Assembly: GCA_038321965.1 (NCBI GenBank)
Contig: JBBQFL010000016.1
Span: 17,952-81,951, forward strand
Direction: 5' to 3'
Origin: UKL13-2 sp038321965
Lineage (GTDB): Bacteria > Pseudomonadota > Gammaproteobacteria > Burkholderiales > Usitatibacteraceae
Length of the DNA: 64,000 bases
In this document: positions 1 through 7,649 of the stretch, one piece after another
How positions within the stretch are numbered: the stretch's first letter is position 1
Layout: every line of letters begins with the position of its first letter
The notes under the pieces: model-generated
The model's input: the letters and a program-made list of their open reading frames with translations, nothing else
Databases searched by the model: none
Told to the model about the DNA's origin: nothing
Program-made: the position numbers and the translations under genes

Positions 1-1
1 G

Positions 2-469
2 CTCGTCATCGATGGCAGGGTGATGACCGAATCCGCAGCATTGCTGATGATACTGAGCGAACGGCACCCTGAAGCGCACTTGTCTCCTCCCATGGGGACG
101 CCCGAGCGCGAAGCGTGGCTGCAGTGGATCGTTTACATGAGCAACTCGCTCGCCGCACCGTACCGGCTGTGGTTCTACCCCGCTGAACTCGGACTGGTCG
201 AGCACACGGCTGAAAGCCGCAAGGCGGTGCAAACCAAAATCGAAAGCATCTGGAATCGGCTTGACGCACATCTTGCGGCAAGTGGTCCCTATTTGCTTGG
301 CCGCGAATTCTCCGGAGCGGATTTGCTATTGACCATGCTCATGCGCTGGTCGCGCAACATGCCGCATCCGGTGACGGAATGGTCGGCACTCAAGAAGCTG
401 GCTGACCTGGTACGCGCACGGGAGAGCTGGAAAAAACTCTATGCCATCGAAGGGCTCAGCGAGTGGTAG
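2..469 (+). CDS. Glutathione S-transferase family protein, 5' end outside the window
   Basis: The reading frame is open from the window edge. It starts inside the thioredoxin-like domain, at the region that reads VIDGRVMTESAA, which corresponds to the usual 'ESxAI' glutathione-contacting segment. The all-helical C-terminal domain follows, with the run GPYLLGREFSGADLLLTML near residue 95 of the visible part; the 'SxADLLL' motif is typical of bacterial GSTs. About 155 residues are visible of a family that is usually 200-220 long, so roughly the first 60 residues, including the catalytic N-terminal segment, are missing. The substrate cannot be told. The next gene is convergent. Confidence 0.85.
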   Translation, partial: LVIDGRVMTESAALLMILSERHPEAHLSPPMGTPEREAWLQWIVYMSNSLAAPYRLWFYPAELGLVEHTAESRKAVQTKIESIWNRLDAHLAASGPYLLGREFSGADLLLTMLMRWSRNMPHPVTEWSALKKLADLVRARESWKKLYAIEGLSEW

Positions 470-536
470 CTGGTTGGAAAAAGTAGCCTGAATACCGGGG
501 AACACCGCGCTGTCGGCCTAACGCGGCAAAACACGA

Positions 537-1469
537 CTACTTGGGCTGCACCACAGGAGGCGCCACCACCGGACCTTCGACATACGGGTTGGGATCGAGC
601 GCTTTGTTGAGCACTGCGGCAATACGCGCACCCGCTTTGGCGAGCTGTGTCGGGATGATCTCGACGGCGCCGTCGACATACGACTGTGGTAGCTCAACTG
701 GTGTCGCGGTCCACGCCTCGCGGCACACGAACGTTGGCAGCCTGGCATACGTCACCGACTTGCTCAGTTCATAAGATTCATTCATCCAGTCGCGAATATC
801 CGACTTCTGCCATTCGCGCGCCTCTTTGCCGCGGAAGCGGCTGACCAGTTGCAGTGCGAACTCTCGCTCACTGCTGCCGCGCAGAGTCAGCTTGACGAAT
901 TCGCTGTCCCACACTGCATGCAGCCGACGTGGATTGATGGCGCCAGGCAGCAATATATTCTTGAAATTGCCGCCGGCATCGCCATCGTCTGCGGTGTGCA
1001 GCGGCTGATGTATATCGCCGATGAAATGAACCAACAATCGCGCCGCCATTGCGCGAATTTCCGGCGGGTTGGTGAAATCAGCAAGTATTTTGGCTAGCAC
1101 CGGCACGCGCGCTGATGCGCAATCGCCATTCGGACAATATTGCTCGAACGTCAGCGTCTGGCAGATGGGCTGATTATCCCAATGCCAGCGCTCGGAATTG
1201 GGGATGAGCAGCGCCAGTGTGGCGCGGTTAAGATCGGCATAATTTGCGATATCGCCCAGATCAGCACCCGGTATGATTTCATTGAGCCGCAAGCGTGCGC
1301 GAGCCGTCATTAATTCCGCAGCCACGAGGCCGGTAACGCGATGGCCTTCTGCCCCCCAGGCAAAAACCGGTGCCGGTGCAAATGCCGCCGACATCAGCAG
1401 AGTTGCGGCGATCAGGCCAGCAACCAATCCTTTGTACGAATTGCTTTCCGACATTTGGATCATCCCCAT
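537..1469 (-). CDS. S1/P1-type single-strand nuclease, exported
   Basis: Secreted zinc nuclease of the S1/P1 (phospholipase C-like) fold that cleaves single-stranded nucleic acid and 3'-phosphates. A signal peptide ends in APVFA, so that the mature protein begins WGAEGHRVTG, as the family needs the N-terminal Trp as a zinc ligand. Other ligands visible are the Asp in ANYAD, the His in RWHWD, HFIGDIHQPLH and the His and Asp of LHAVWDSEF. At 310 residues it has the normal length. The first ATG is used here; the ATG five codons further in (start at 1454) has a better purine-rich site (GGGGAT) and may be the true start. It lies 15 bp after the TPR gene and is probably cotranscribed with it. Confidence 0.88.
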   Translation of the reverse strand: MGMIQMSESNSYKGLVAGLIAATLLMSAAFAPAPVFAWGAEGHRVTGLVAAELMTARARLRLNEIIPGADLGDIANYADLNRATLALLIPNSERWHWDNQPICQTLTFEQYCPNGDCASARVPVLAKILADFTNPPEIRAMAARLLVHFIGDIHQPLHTADDGDAGGNFKNILLPGAINPRRLHAVWDSEFVKLTLRGSSEREFALQLVSRFRGKEAREWQKSDIRDWMNESYELSKSVTYARLPTFVCREAWTATPVELPQSYVDGAVEIIPTQLAKAGARIAAVLNKALDPNPYVEGPVVAPPVVQPK

Positions 1470-1484
1470 TTTTATTTATCTACT

Positions 1485-2237
1485 TCAGCGATGAGCCGAT
1501 GCGATAGCCGCATCGACTCGCTTGAACAACGGTCCTTGAAGGGAACGCACGTGTGCATCCCAGTGTTTCCATGTTTGCCGCAAGTCGTTTTGCAAGCGAC
1601 TGGCAGTTTCGAGGTCGCCGACGTTTGCAGCCCAGATTGCATATTCGGCTTTTGACTCGACACCGCCGAAACGCGTCACCGCAATTTCGAATTCCTCTCT
1701 GGCCGGGATATTGCTTCCTTCGGCCGCAAGTGCTTGGGCGAGCAACACGGCCAGCTGCTCCTGGCGAAAACTCGCATTTCGTTCGCGAATGCACTGGAGC
1801 AATCGTACGGCGTCAGAAGGCTGACTGGCCAGCAGTTTTGCCTTGGCTGCATTGAAACCGATCTCCGGGTCTTTGGCAAAAGGGCCCTTCAGGCATAGAT
1901 CGAATTGCTCCACCGCCTTGGCCGGCTCGTCCGCATCAAGCAAAGCGTTCGCCAGCCTGATCTGATTTTGTGCGGTGGGCGTCAGTTCAAACGCGTCCCG
2001 GGCAGCGCGTAGCTCGCGCGTTGGATCAAGTACCTTGAGTGCCACGGATAATGCGCTCTTGATGCCTCGGTCGACACGCGACGCGGGCAAAAACTCGACC
2101 AGAAAGTAGACCAGACATCCCAGCAGCGGAAATGAAAACAGGATGATCAGCCAGTACATCTGGCGGCCTTTGCGGATCACATGGACGGCAAAAAAAATAG
2201 CCACCAGAAAATGTAGGCCCAATCCAATGAACGGCAT
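1485..2237 (-). CDS. Membrane-anchored TPR protein with PLDc_N-like N-terminus
   Basis: The first 50 residues hold two hydrophobic segments (FLVAIFFAVHVI and WLIILFSFPLLGCLVYFLV) in the arrangement of the phospholipase D N-terminal domain. The rest is helical with TPR-like repeats, for example the stretch around NQIRLANALLDADEPAKAVEQ. This suggests a cytoplasmic scaffold tethered to the inner membrane; partners are unknown. An AAGGAT site lies 7 bases ahead of the ATG. It is the first gene of a likely two-gene operon with the exported nuclease. Confidence 0.72.
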   Translation of the reverse strand: MPFIGLGLHFLVAIFFAVHVIRKGRQMYWLIILFSFPLLGCLVYFLVEFLPASRVDRGIKSALSVALKVLDPTRELRAARDAFELTPTAQNQIRLANALLDADEPAKAVEQFDLCLKGPFAKDPEIGFNAAKAKLLASQPSDAVRLLQCIRERNASFRQEQLAVLLAQALAAEGSNIPAREEFEIAVTRFGGVESKAEYAIWAANVGDLETASRLQNDLRQTWKHWDAHVRSLQGPLFKRVDAAIASAHR

Positions 2238-2329
2238 GCTTTATCCTTTCGCTTTCAGTTAGGCGTGTGCTGGTGTGCGGAACATAATACCTGAGCCCGG
2301 CGCCGATTCATCCGCCAGAAAGAAACCAC

Positions 2330-2734
2330 ATGAGCAATGCAGCACCCGGCAAAATATTGTTCGAACGCGCCGACGTCAAAGTGACAGAGTCGCGATTCGA
2401 TACGGGCTTTGCCAGCTACACGATCAAAAGGATCAGCGCGGTACGCGTGGATGCGGAAAAGCGCCGCATCCGTCTCGGCATGCCACTGGTAATTGCCGGG
2501 CTGGCTGGCCTGATTGCGGGTGCATTGACCAATTTTCCGCTATTGATTGTGGCGGGGGCAGCGTTCACGGTCGGTGGAGCAATGATGTGTTTCGCGAAAG
2601 TGAACCGCTGTGTGGTCCTAACGGTGCGGGGCGAAGACGTGAAAACCATCACGAGCAAGGATGCCGCGCTCGTTCACGATCTCGCGGCCGCATTGACCGC
2701 GGCAATTACCCAGCGCAGTCACGGCAGCAAATGA
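2330..2734 (+). CDS. DUF6232 family membrane protein
   Basis: Small protein of 134 residues with two adjacent hydrophobic segments (about residues 50-88) flanked by two beta-rich cytoplasmic parts. The N-terminal segment ending in SYTIKRISAVRV and the C-terminal VLTVRGEDVKTI fit the DUF6232 pattern: a PH-like fold interrupted by a membrane hairpin. The function of the family is not known. An AGAAAG stretch precedes the ATG. It is divergent from the TPR gene, and its promoter must lie within the 92-bp gap or overlap it. Confidence 0.6.
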   Translation: MSNAAPGKILFERADVKVTESRFDTGFASYTIKRISAVRVDAEKRRIRLGMPLVIAGLAGLIAGALTNFPLLIVAGAAFTVGGAMMCFAKVNRCVVLTVRGEDVKTITSKDAALVHDLAAALTAAITQRSHGSK

Positions 2735-2834
2735 TGGACTGAAAGTTAGGAACGAACTTCAATACAGTTTGCCACCCGCCCATCGCGGGAGTAAAACAGA
2801 GTTCCCATCCATGAGTGTATTGCGGGAGTTCGCC

Positions 2835-3245
2835 ATGAACCGGAACATGAGGAGATTGATCACGCGGTCGCTGGCCGCGGCTTGTGCCCTTTGGGTTGTG
2901 GCGGCGGCAAACGCCGTCGGATTGAGTGGCATCAAGCTGCAATCCGCGCTGGGGCAGCCGCTCAGGGCAGAAATCGACGTTACCGGCCTGGAAGCCGAAG
3001 AATTTGCCCGTGTAGTGGCGCGGGTGGCGAGCCCAGAGGATTATCAGGCGGCCAAACTCGCCTACTTGCCGCAACTACGCCAGTTACGAATCGACACTGA
3101 GCGCGGCGCCGATGGCAGGATGTTTCTGAAAGTCTCGGGAAGCCCAACGATCAATGAACCATCGCTGGAGGTATTGGTGGAATTCAATTGGCGGGGCGGG
3201 CGTTTGCTGCAGAAATATACGCTGTTGCTCGACCCGCCAAAATAA
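2835..3245 (+). CDS. Stand-alone FimV N-terminal-domain protein, exported
   Basis: The start chosen is the ATG with GGGAG 6 bases ahead (MNRNMRRL); the upstream in-frame codons have no such site. A signal peptide ends near ANAVG and is followed by LSGIKLQSALGQPLRAEIDV, the signature of the FimV N-terminal domain. In FimV and related hub proteins this is the first 120-150 residues of a very large peptidoglycan-associated protein with LysM and TPR parts; here nothing follows. Inference: a periplasmic remnant or dedicated small paralogue. Full-length FimV organises polar type IV pilus and type II secretion machinery. Confidence 0.75.
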   Translation: MNRNMRRLITRSLAAACALWVVAAANAVGLSGIKLQSALGQPLRAEIDVTGLEAEEFARVVARVASPEDYQAAKLAYLPQLRQLRIDTERGADGRMFLKVSGSPTINEPSLEVLVEFNWRGGRLLQKYTLLLDPPK

Positions 3246-3259
3246 AATGAAGCTCGTCG

Positions 3260-3631
3260 CTACTTCACCTCTTCTGCGACGCCGCCAGCGCGTTCAACTT
3301 TGACGGCTTGAACTGGCACGAAGATCCATAGCAGGATGTACACAAGCACGCCGATGCCGTGCAGCAACGCGGTCAGGACAAATAAAATCCGCCACGACCA
3401 GGAAGGTATGCCGGATTGCACCGCGAGTCCGCCGCAAATTCCACCAATCCACTTGTCAGTCGTAGATAGCCGGTAATCATTCAGCGACGACGGTGACTGC
3501 ATTTGTCTGGGTGGCACTTGGCTGGAAGTGCTGTCGAGCACGCGTTTCTTGGCGAGAACGAATTCCTCCTCGGTCAATACACCCTGTTCGCGCAATGCCT
3601 GCAACTTTTGAATTTGGTCCGCCATATCCAT
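3260..3631 (-). CDS. SHOCT + PspC domain membrane protein
   Basis: Protein of 123 residues. The N-terminal SHOCT motif (IQKLQALREQGVLTEEEF, residues 7-24) is a short oligomerisation helix pair. After a linker comes a PspC domain (DYRLSTTDKWIGGICGGLA) with two membrane helices. PspC proteins take part in the phage-shock type envelope stress response, but no pspA is nearby. The start is placed at the ATG five bases after an AGGAGA site; in-frame sequence further upstream lacks coding character. It is convergent with the FimV-domain gene with a 14-bp gap. Confidence 0.8.
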   Translation of the reverse strand: MDMADQIQKLQALREQGVLTEEEFVLAKKRVLDSTSSQVPPRQMQSPSSLNDYRLSTTDKWIGGICGGLAVQSGIPSWSWRILFVLTALLHGIGVLVYILLWIFVPVQAVKVERAGGVAEEVK

Positions 3632-3808
3632 TTTCCGTCTCCTGTTTCGATTCTCGGCGCAGTGGTTGCAGCCGATGAACAACAGCATAGGCGTTTCCGC
3701 TTTGCAGGGGTTGGCGGCAGCGATGGAATGCAGAAACAATCTACCGAAGTTGCGTTTGAGCGGCTGAGTCGGCCGACGAAATACAGCGCAAGACTTCGCG
3801 AAAATAGA

Positions 3809-3838
3809 AAACTCAAGCACCAGAGCGCCTCTCCGAGC
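3809..3838. repeat. Degenerate half-copy of the dispersed intergenic repeat (copy D)
   Basis: The sequence AAACTCAAGCACCAGAGC followed by GCCTCTCCGAGC matches the 5' half of the copy at 16326-16391, which reads AAACTCTAGCACTGG then AGAGCCTCTCAGG. The 3' half is not recognisable. The gap between 3632 and 3914 holds nothing else that I can support. Confidence 0.4.
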
Positions 3839-3914
3839 ATAAATAGTTGGAGGTGATCGCCAATAAAGGAGTTTTCTCACCGACTTGGCGAATTTCATAT
3901 CCTGAACGTGGTCG

Positions 3915-4040
3915 ATGTCGCATGAGCGGCCGTTTGTGTTTACCAATCTGAAAACCGGACATGGTTTTGAAACGGTAATTCAGTTTGTGATCAAGCAGGG
4001 GATGCTGGAAGCCAAACCCGAGGCAGTTGTACTAGACTAG
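3915..4040 (+). pseudogene. ureG: C-terminal remnant of urease accessory GTPase ureG
   Basis: An in-frame stretch of 41 codons ending in TAG reads ERPFVFTNLKTGHGFETVI followed by QFVIKQGML and a short tail. This is the C-terminal signature of UreG, whose members end with RP(F/W)xFTNLKTGxGLxxIIxFI and GML. UreG is about 200 residues, so about 80% is missing; a stop codon lies four codons ahead of the first ATG and no upstream UreG motifs (P-loop, NKxDL) were found in any frame of the preceding gap. No other urease gene is in the window. Best read as a decayed leftover of a lost urease cluster. Confidence 0.6.
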
Positions 4041-4044
4041 CCGC

Positions 4045-4623
4045 ATGAACACGACCCCTCTAGCAACTGACGCCGCCGACACCCGCGCCGCATTTAACCC
4101 CTTGATTCGCCCCTACCTGGTCGCGCAAGGCGCATTCATTCTTGCCGTGACCATCGTAGGCATCCCGCTCGCCATCATCTGGCTTTTAGGCGTCGGCCAA
4201 TGGTGGGCGCGGCACTATTTCGACAAGCTTGACTGCCATCTGGACGCGAAGAAACTGCGCTATCGCAAAGGCATTCTGGTGACGGTGGAAAAAACCATCC
4301 CGCTGGAAAATATCCAGGACGTAACCTTCATCGAAGGCCCTATCCTGCGTCACTTCCACCTGAGCACCCTCAAGTTCGAGACCGCCGGCAGCGGCGCCGG
4401 GCAAGCCAACGATATGCACCTCACCGGCATCATCGACGCGCACGATTTCCGCAACCGGATTCTGGAGGCGCGCGACGCGCTCAAGCAGCAGGGGCGCGAC
4501 CCGCACGCCGCTGCGGCATCGTCAAACTCGGAGAGCGAGTTCAGGGTTGCGCAGTTGGCGGCGCTACATGGGATAGAGCGCAGGTTGGATGAGGCGGTGG
4601 CGTTGTTGAAGGAGCGCAAGTAG
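4045..4623 (+). CDS. Bacterial PH-domain (bPH2 / DUF304) membrane protein
   Basis: Two tandem hydrophobic segments near residues 25-52 (GAFILAVTIVGIPLAIIWLLG) are followed by a beta-rich domain containing KGILVTVEKTIPLENIQDV, the typical bPH2 stretch. The C-terminal 50 residues are charged and helical, ending in a likely coiled segment (QLAALHGIERRLDEAVALL). Proteins of this type are small inner-membrane proteins of unknown role, sometimes linked to envelope stress. It begins four bases after the ureG fragment stop. Confidence 0.8.
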   Translation: MNTTPLATDAADTRAAFNPLIRPYLVAQGAFILAVTIVGIPLAIIWLLGVGQWWARHYFDKLDCHLDAKKLRYRKGILVTVEKTIPLENIQDVTFIEGPILRHFHLSTLKFETAGSGAGQANDMHLTGIIDAHDFRNRILEARDALKQQGRDPHAAAASSNSESEFRVAQLAALHGIERRLDEAVALLKERK

Positions 4624-4694
4624 CGGGATTGTCGGACGGTTTCAATGCAGATTGAGATTCGGCGAAATGCGACATGCACCGTTGCCAAAAATGG

Positions 4695-4772
4695 AAACTC
4701 GTTCATCCACGCGGCGTTCAAGGCAAAAAGGCTTCGAAATGTCCGCCGAATGGCGATCTACGTAAATTGGAC
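4695..4772. repeat. Dispersed intergenic repeat (copy E)
   Basis: Starts AAACTCGTTCATCCACG, then GCGGCGTTCAAGGC, and ends CGCCGAATGGCGATCTACG. The end ATGGCGATCTACG is identical in copy F at 22485-22552, and the middle (GCGGCGTT, GAAAT, CCGCC, AATGGCG) matches the reverse complement of copy B at 52807-52881. It occupies most of the 342-bp gap between the PH-domain gene and the DUF488 gene; I see nothing else there. Confidence 0.55.
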
Positions 4773-4965
4773 GAAGTAACAACGCAATGCATGACTACGC
4801 AATCTCATTCGAACGAAATTAATTGACGCTGCCTCTCATTTGCCCCGCGCGTCGCCATTACGCGATGCAGCTCGTGCACGATCTCCGCGCCCGCCTCATT
4901 GCGCGCCGCTGGTTACACTGCAACAACTGTAGAATTCAGGCTGACTGACTTAACCGCGATCCGAT

Positions 4966-5439
4966 ATGTCCATTTACACACTTGGCTATGAAGGCCTCGA
5001 TATTGCAGGCTTCATCGCTCGACTCCAGCAAGTTGGCATAAGGACAATTGTTGACGTCCGCCAGCTTCCGTTGTCCCGAAAGCGTGGTTTCTCCAAGAAA
5101 TCTTTTTCAGAAGCCCTGGCGCAGGCAGGCATCGCGTATGTTCACATGCCGACGCTTGGCTGCCCAAAAGCGATTCGGGATTCGTATAAGCAAGATCAGG
5201 ACTGGAGGCTGTACTCAGACGCCTTCCTGGCGTACCTTCAAACTCAGGGAGCCGGTGTGCGCGAACTGGCAAAGATTTCGCGTGCGACAACAGCGTGTCT
5301 TGTTTGCTTCGAAGCAGATTTCAATTTCTGCCACAGAACGTATGTTGCCCGCGCGACACGGCGATTCGGTGCTCCCGCCGTTCAGCACATCACGGCGCAA
5401 ACAGTGGTAGCTGATTTGCCGCTGCGGGTGGCTGCTTAG
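4966..5439 (+). CDS. DUF488 family protein
   Basis: The protein begins MSIYTLGYEGLDIAGFIARL and continues IVDVRQLPLSRKRGFSKKS, both hallmarks of DUF488; a second hallmark, CLVCFEADFNFCHR, lies near residue 115. Such proteins have a small alpha/beta fold with conserved Asp, Arg, Cys and His residues and no settled function. At 157 residues the length is usual. The 3' end overlaps the end of the convergent gene by 50 bp, which is unusual for two stable chromosomal genes and suggests they moved as a pair. Confidence 0.85.
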   Translation: MSIYTLGYEGLDIAGFIARLQQVGIRTIVDVRQLPLSRKRGFSKKSFSEALAQAGIAYVHMPTLGCPKAIRDSYKQDQDWRLYSDAFLAYLQTQGAGVRELAKISRATTACLVCFEADFNFCHRTYVARATRRFGAPAVQHITAQTVVADLPLRVAA

Positions 5440-6229
5440 GCGGATAAATCAGCGAAACAATAAGCCACTGATTGGGAAAGCGATGGATCGTCCCGAGCAT
5501 AAGCAAAAGGTCTTTCGAAGGTAGTTCTTGTTCGAGCTTTTGCCGGAACGGTGCTACCCAACCAGTACCGTGCCTACTGTGGACTTTCCAGAAAAGTGCA
5601 CCAACTTCCCAGTCAACCAGCTTGTGCCGAAACTCGTGTTTCTCGCCGTTCACGTCGCATTCATACCGGTAGTGAAAGTCGTACGGGATTTTCCTCAGTA
5701 GCTTGAGGGTCCTGGCTTCCTCGTTCTCGTCGAACAAGCCCACTTGCATTTGCATTTGAAGCAGCTTGGCTTTTTCTTCCTCCGTCCAATCAGGAGCGCT
5801 AGTCTTCTTGATTTCCAACTCCACGATCCGCGAAGGGCGCAACAACGCGAGCGTGTGCCCCTTGCTTGTTCGATCCTGCTCGACGGAAGCGAAGTCAGAA
5901 TAAACTGGAATCATCGCGAGCCACTGCCTGCGTTCGCGCCACCCCGCCTCGCCACTTGGCAAGGCCGACTCATCGCAGTTGATCGTATCGACGTAGATCT
6001 TGTGACTCTCGGGCCGATGATCGTTCCCGGCTTTCTCAATCCTGGCGGTGATCCATTGCCACTTCTTGAACTGCTGCTCGTCGCCAACAAGTCGAAACGG
6101 CATTGGGTAAATTCGGATCAGCTTTCCAGATTCGTCCATCCCCGCGACACAAGAAGTCTCGGTGTACTTCGCGCTTGGCGATGGGTACGTCTTGCAAAGA
6201 ATCAGAATTCGCTCGATCTTTGAAATCAC
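5390..6229 (-). CDS. Unrecognised protein paired with DUF488
   Basis: I do not recognise this 279-residue protein. It starts MISKIERILILCKTYPSPS and KYTETSCVAGMDESGKLIRIYP, which looks like a beta-hairpin-rich N-terminal domain. The remainder is acidic and soluble, with no signal peptide or membrane segment, and a Pro-rich end (YPPKQPPAAANQ). It is convergent with, and overlaps, the DUF488 gene by 50 bp, and stands at the edge of the defence/toxin-antitoxin island. Coding is supported by its length and its uninterrupted, compositionally normal frame. Confidence 0.65.
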   Translation of the reverse strand: MISKIERILILCKTYPSPSAKYTETSCVAGMDESGKLIRIYPMPFRLVGDEQQFKKWQWITARIEKAGNDHRPESHKIYVDTINCDESALPSGEAGWRERRQWLAMIPVYSDFASVEQDRTSKGHTLALLRPSRIVELEIKKTSAPDWTEEEKAKLLQMQMQVGLFDENEEARTLKLLRKIPYDFHYRYECDVNGEKHEFRHKLVDWEVGALFWKVHSRHGTGWVAPFRQKLEQELPSKDLLLMLGTIHRFPNQWLIVSLIYPPKQPPAAANQLPLFAP

Positions 6230-6459
6230 TATTGAATCCTCGCTAGATCAGGCGCTTTGGACACCGACACAACACTGGAGCCACCTCCTTCGTTCATTAC
6301 CTTACCAATCAAGATTAGACGGAGGCATCAAGCGGACGTGGCTCTAATTTCTTGACTCTTCAATGGGTCAATATCGAGTCGCTTCAAAGAATTGACTCAG
6401 ACAAGGGGCTCGTAGCATAAGCGCGGTTCGTGGCAGCATTTGCGCTATGAGAAACGAGT

Positions 6460-6477
6460 GCGCAGCGTTTGCTGCGC
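6460..6477 (-). terminator. Possible hairpin terminator after the beta-protein gene
   Basis: A perfect 7-bp stem, GCGCAGC / GCTGCGC with a GTTT loop, lies 30 bp beyond the stop of the minus-strand beta-protein gene. On the minus strand it is followed by ACTCGTTTCTC, a poor U-tract, so termination is uncertain. The 6230-6459 stretch around it shows no gene. Confidence 0.35.
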
Positions 6478-6506
6478 TGTCGCGTCAACTATTGGGACAA
6501 CAGCAC

Positions 6507-7649
6507 TCAGCTGGCTTCAATTTCGAGAAGTTGATTCAGCCATGCGTGCGACAGCGGCTTCGGCAACGCAAACCGCCCTTCTCCCCCACATGCGCCAATG
6601 TGTTGCCATACTTGCTGTGATACAAACTCGATATGATGATTGGCGTCGTTTGCAACAGCAGGTCCAGGCGAAAACTTTCCTGTGCCGAACATCGCAACAG
6701 ATGCAAACTTCTGATCGCCGAAGCTAAAGTTTCGGCCCATAAAGTCTTTCGATGTGACAAGCTCTTTGCAAAGCTGTTGGTAGTCGCCACGTGCCGCGCG
6801 TCGGATCACATGGTCGAGTGGCGTTGTGTAGCGAATACGCGCAGGCACGTTGACGACCTTCGCCGGTGGGGTGTGATGAATTTCAACAATTCCATGATCA
6901 CCAAACGCCAAGTCGCGCGTGCCCGCCAGCAAGCGCGCGACATCTGACCAAATATCGTATTCGACCCGACGGAAGCGCAGCACCTCGCCTTTGGTCCGTT
7001 TCCCCAACTGTGCGGGAATGCTCGTCCCGGAGAGGACGATGTTACGAAAGTTCCCCATACCGTTTATCGCGTCAATCGCATCCTTTGCCACCGATCGCAG
7101 CCGCTCCGCCTTATCGTTGCCAACAAAAGCGAAGTTCAGCACGAGATCTGCCTTCTCAGGGGGGATGCTCAACGCCTCGAGCGTTGCGCCAATCGCCTCT
7201 TCAAGAAATGTTGGCTCTTCAAGTTCGTCGCGCGCCAAGCGAATACACACGCCTTTGAGGTCGGTAGCAACAATGCCGCGAACTGCCTCTACATACTCCA
7301 GCCCGCGATCCACTATCGTACCGGTTACCGGAACACAGGTCGTACCGTTCCGCCGAAGCATTTGTGCCAAATAGCTGATCGGTTGAAACCCTGAGCCTGT
7401 GACTAACTCTGGCGGGAAGTCATGAACATCAAAATAAATTCTGCCGCCGAGTTTGGCGCATTGGGCAATTCCTTCTGCGCGTTTGTCGAGTTCATGATCA
7501 ACCGTCTCGCCCTCTTTTAAGGTAGGACGCGGCAAATCGAACAGGAAGGCGCTACGCGAGTGGGCTTCAGGCGACAGATTCTGCACCGCAGTGAATGCAC
7601 CCCCGCGCGCTGTAAGACTCGCCATGTAGCAAAATGAGCCAGGCATCAT
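6507..7649 (-). CDS. Beta-protein family (T4-type 'beta protein') component of a toxin-antitoxin-like operon
   Basis: A 380-residue soluble protein assigned to the phage-T4-like beta-protein family on the basis of its overall pattern: short internal strands such as GGRIYFDVHDF, GVCIRLARDELEEP, ADLVLNFAFV, NIVLSGTSIP and the closing region with FSPGP and FVSQQVWQHIGACG. Biochemical role unknown. Its ATG directly follows the TAG stop of the HTH-ImmA gene (TAGATG), so translation is almost surely coupled. Order is higB, higA/ImmA, beta protein. Homologues often sit beside HTH or ImmA/IrrE genes in defence islands, which fits this place. Confidence 0.65.
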   Translation of the reverse strand: MMPGSFCYMASLTARGGAFTAVQNLSPEAHSRSAFLFDLPRPTLKEGETVDHELDKRAEGIAQCAKLGGRIYFDVHDFPPELVTGSGFQPISYLAQMLRRNGTTCVPVTGTIVDRGLEYVEAVRGIVATDLKGVCIRLARDELEEPTFLEEAIGATLEALSIPPEKADLVLNFAFVGNDKAERLRSVAKDAIDAINGMGNFRNIVLSGTSIPAQLGKRTKGEVLRFRRVEYDIWSDVARLLAGTRDLAFGDHGIVEIHHTPPAKVVNVPARIRYTTPLDHVIRRAARGDYQQLCKELVTSKDFMGRNFSFGDQKFASVAMFGTGKFSPGPAVANDANHHIEFVSQQVWQHIGACGGEGRFALPKPLSHAWLNQLLEIEAS

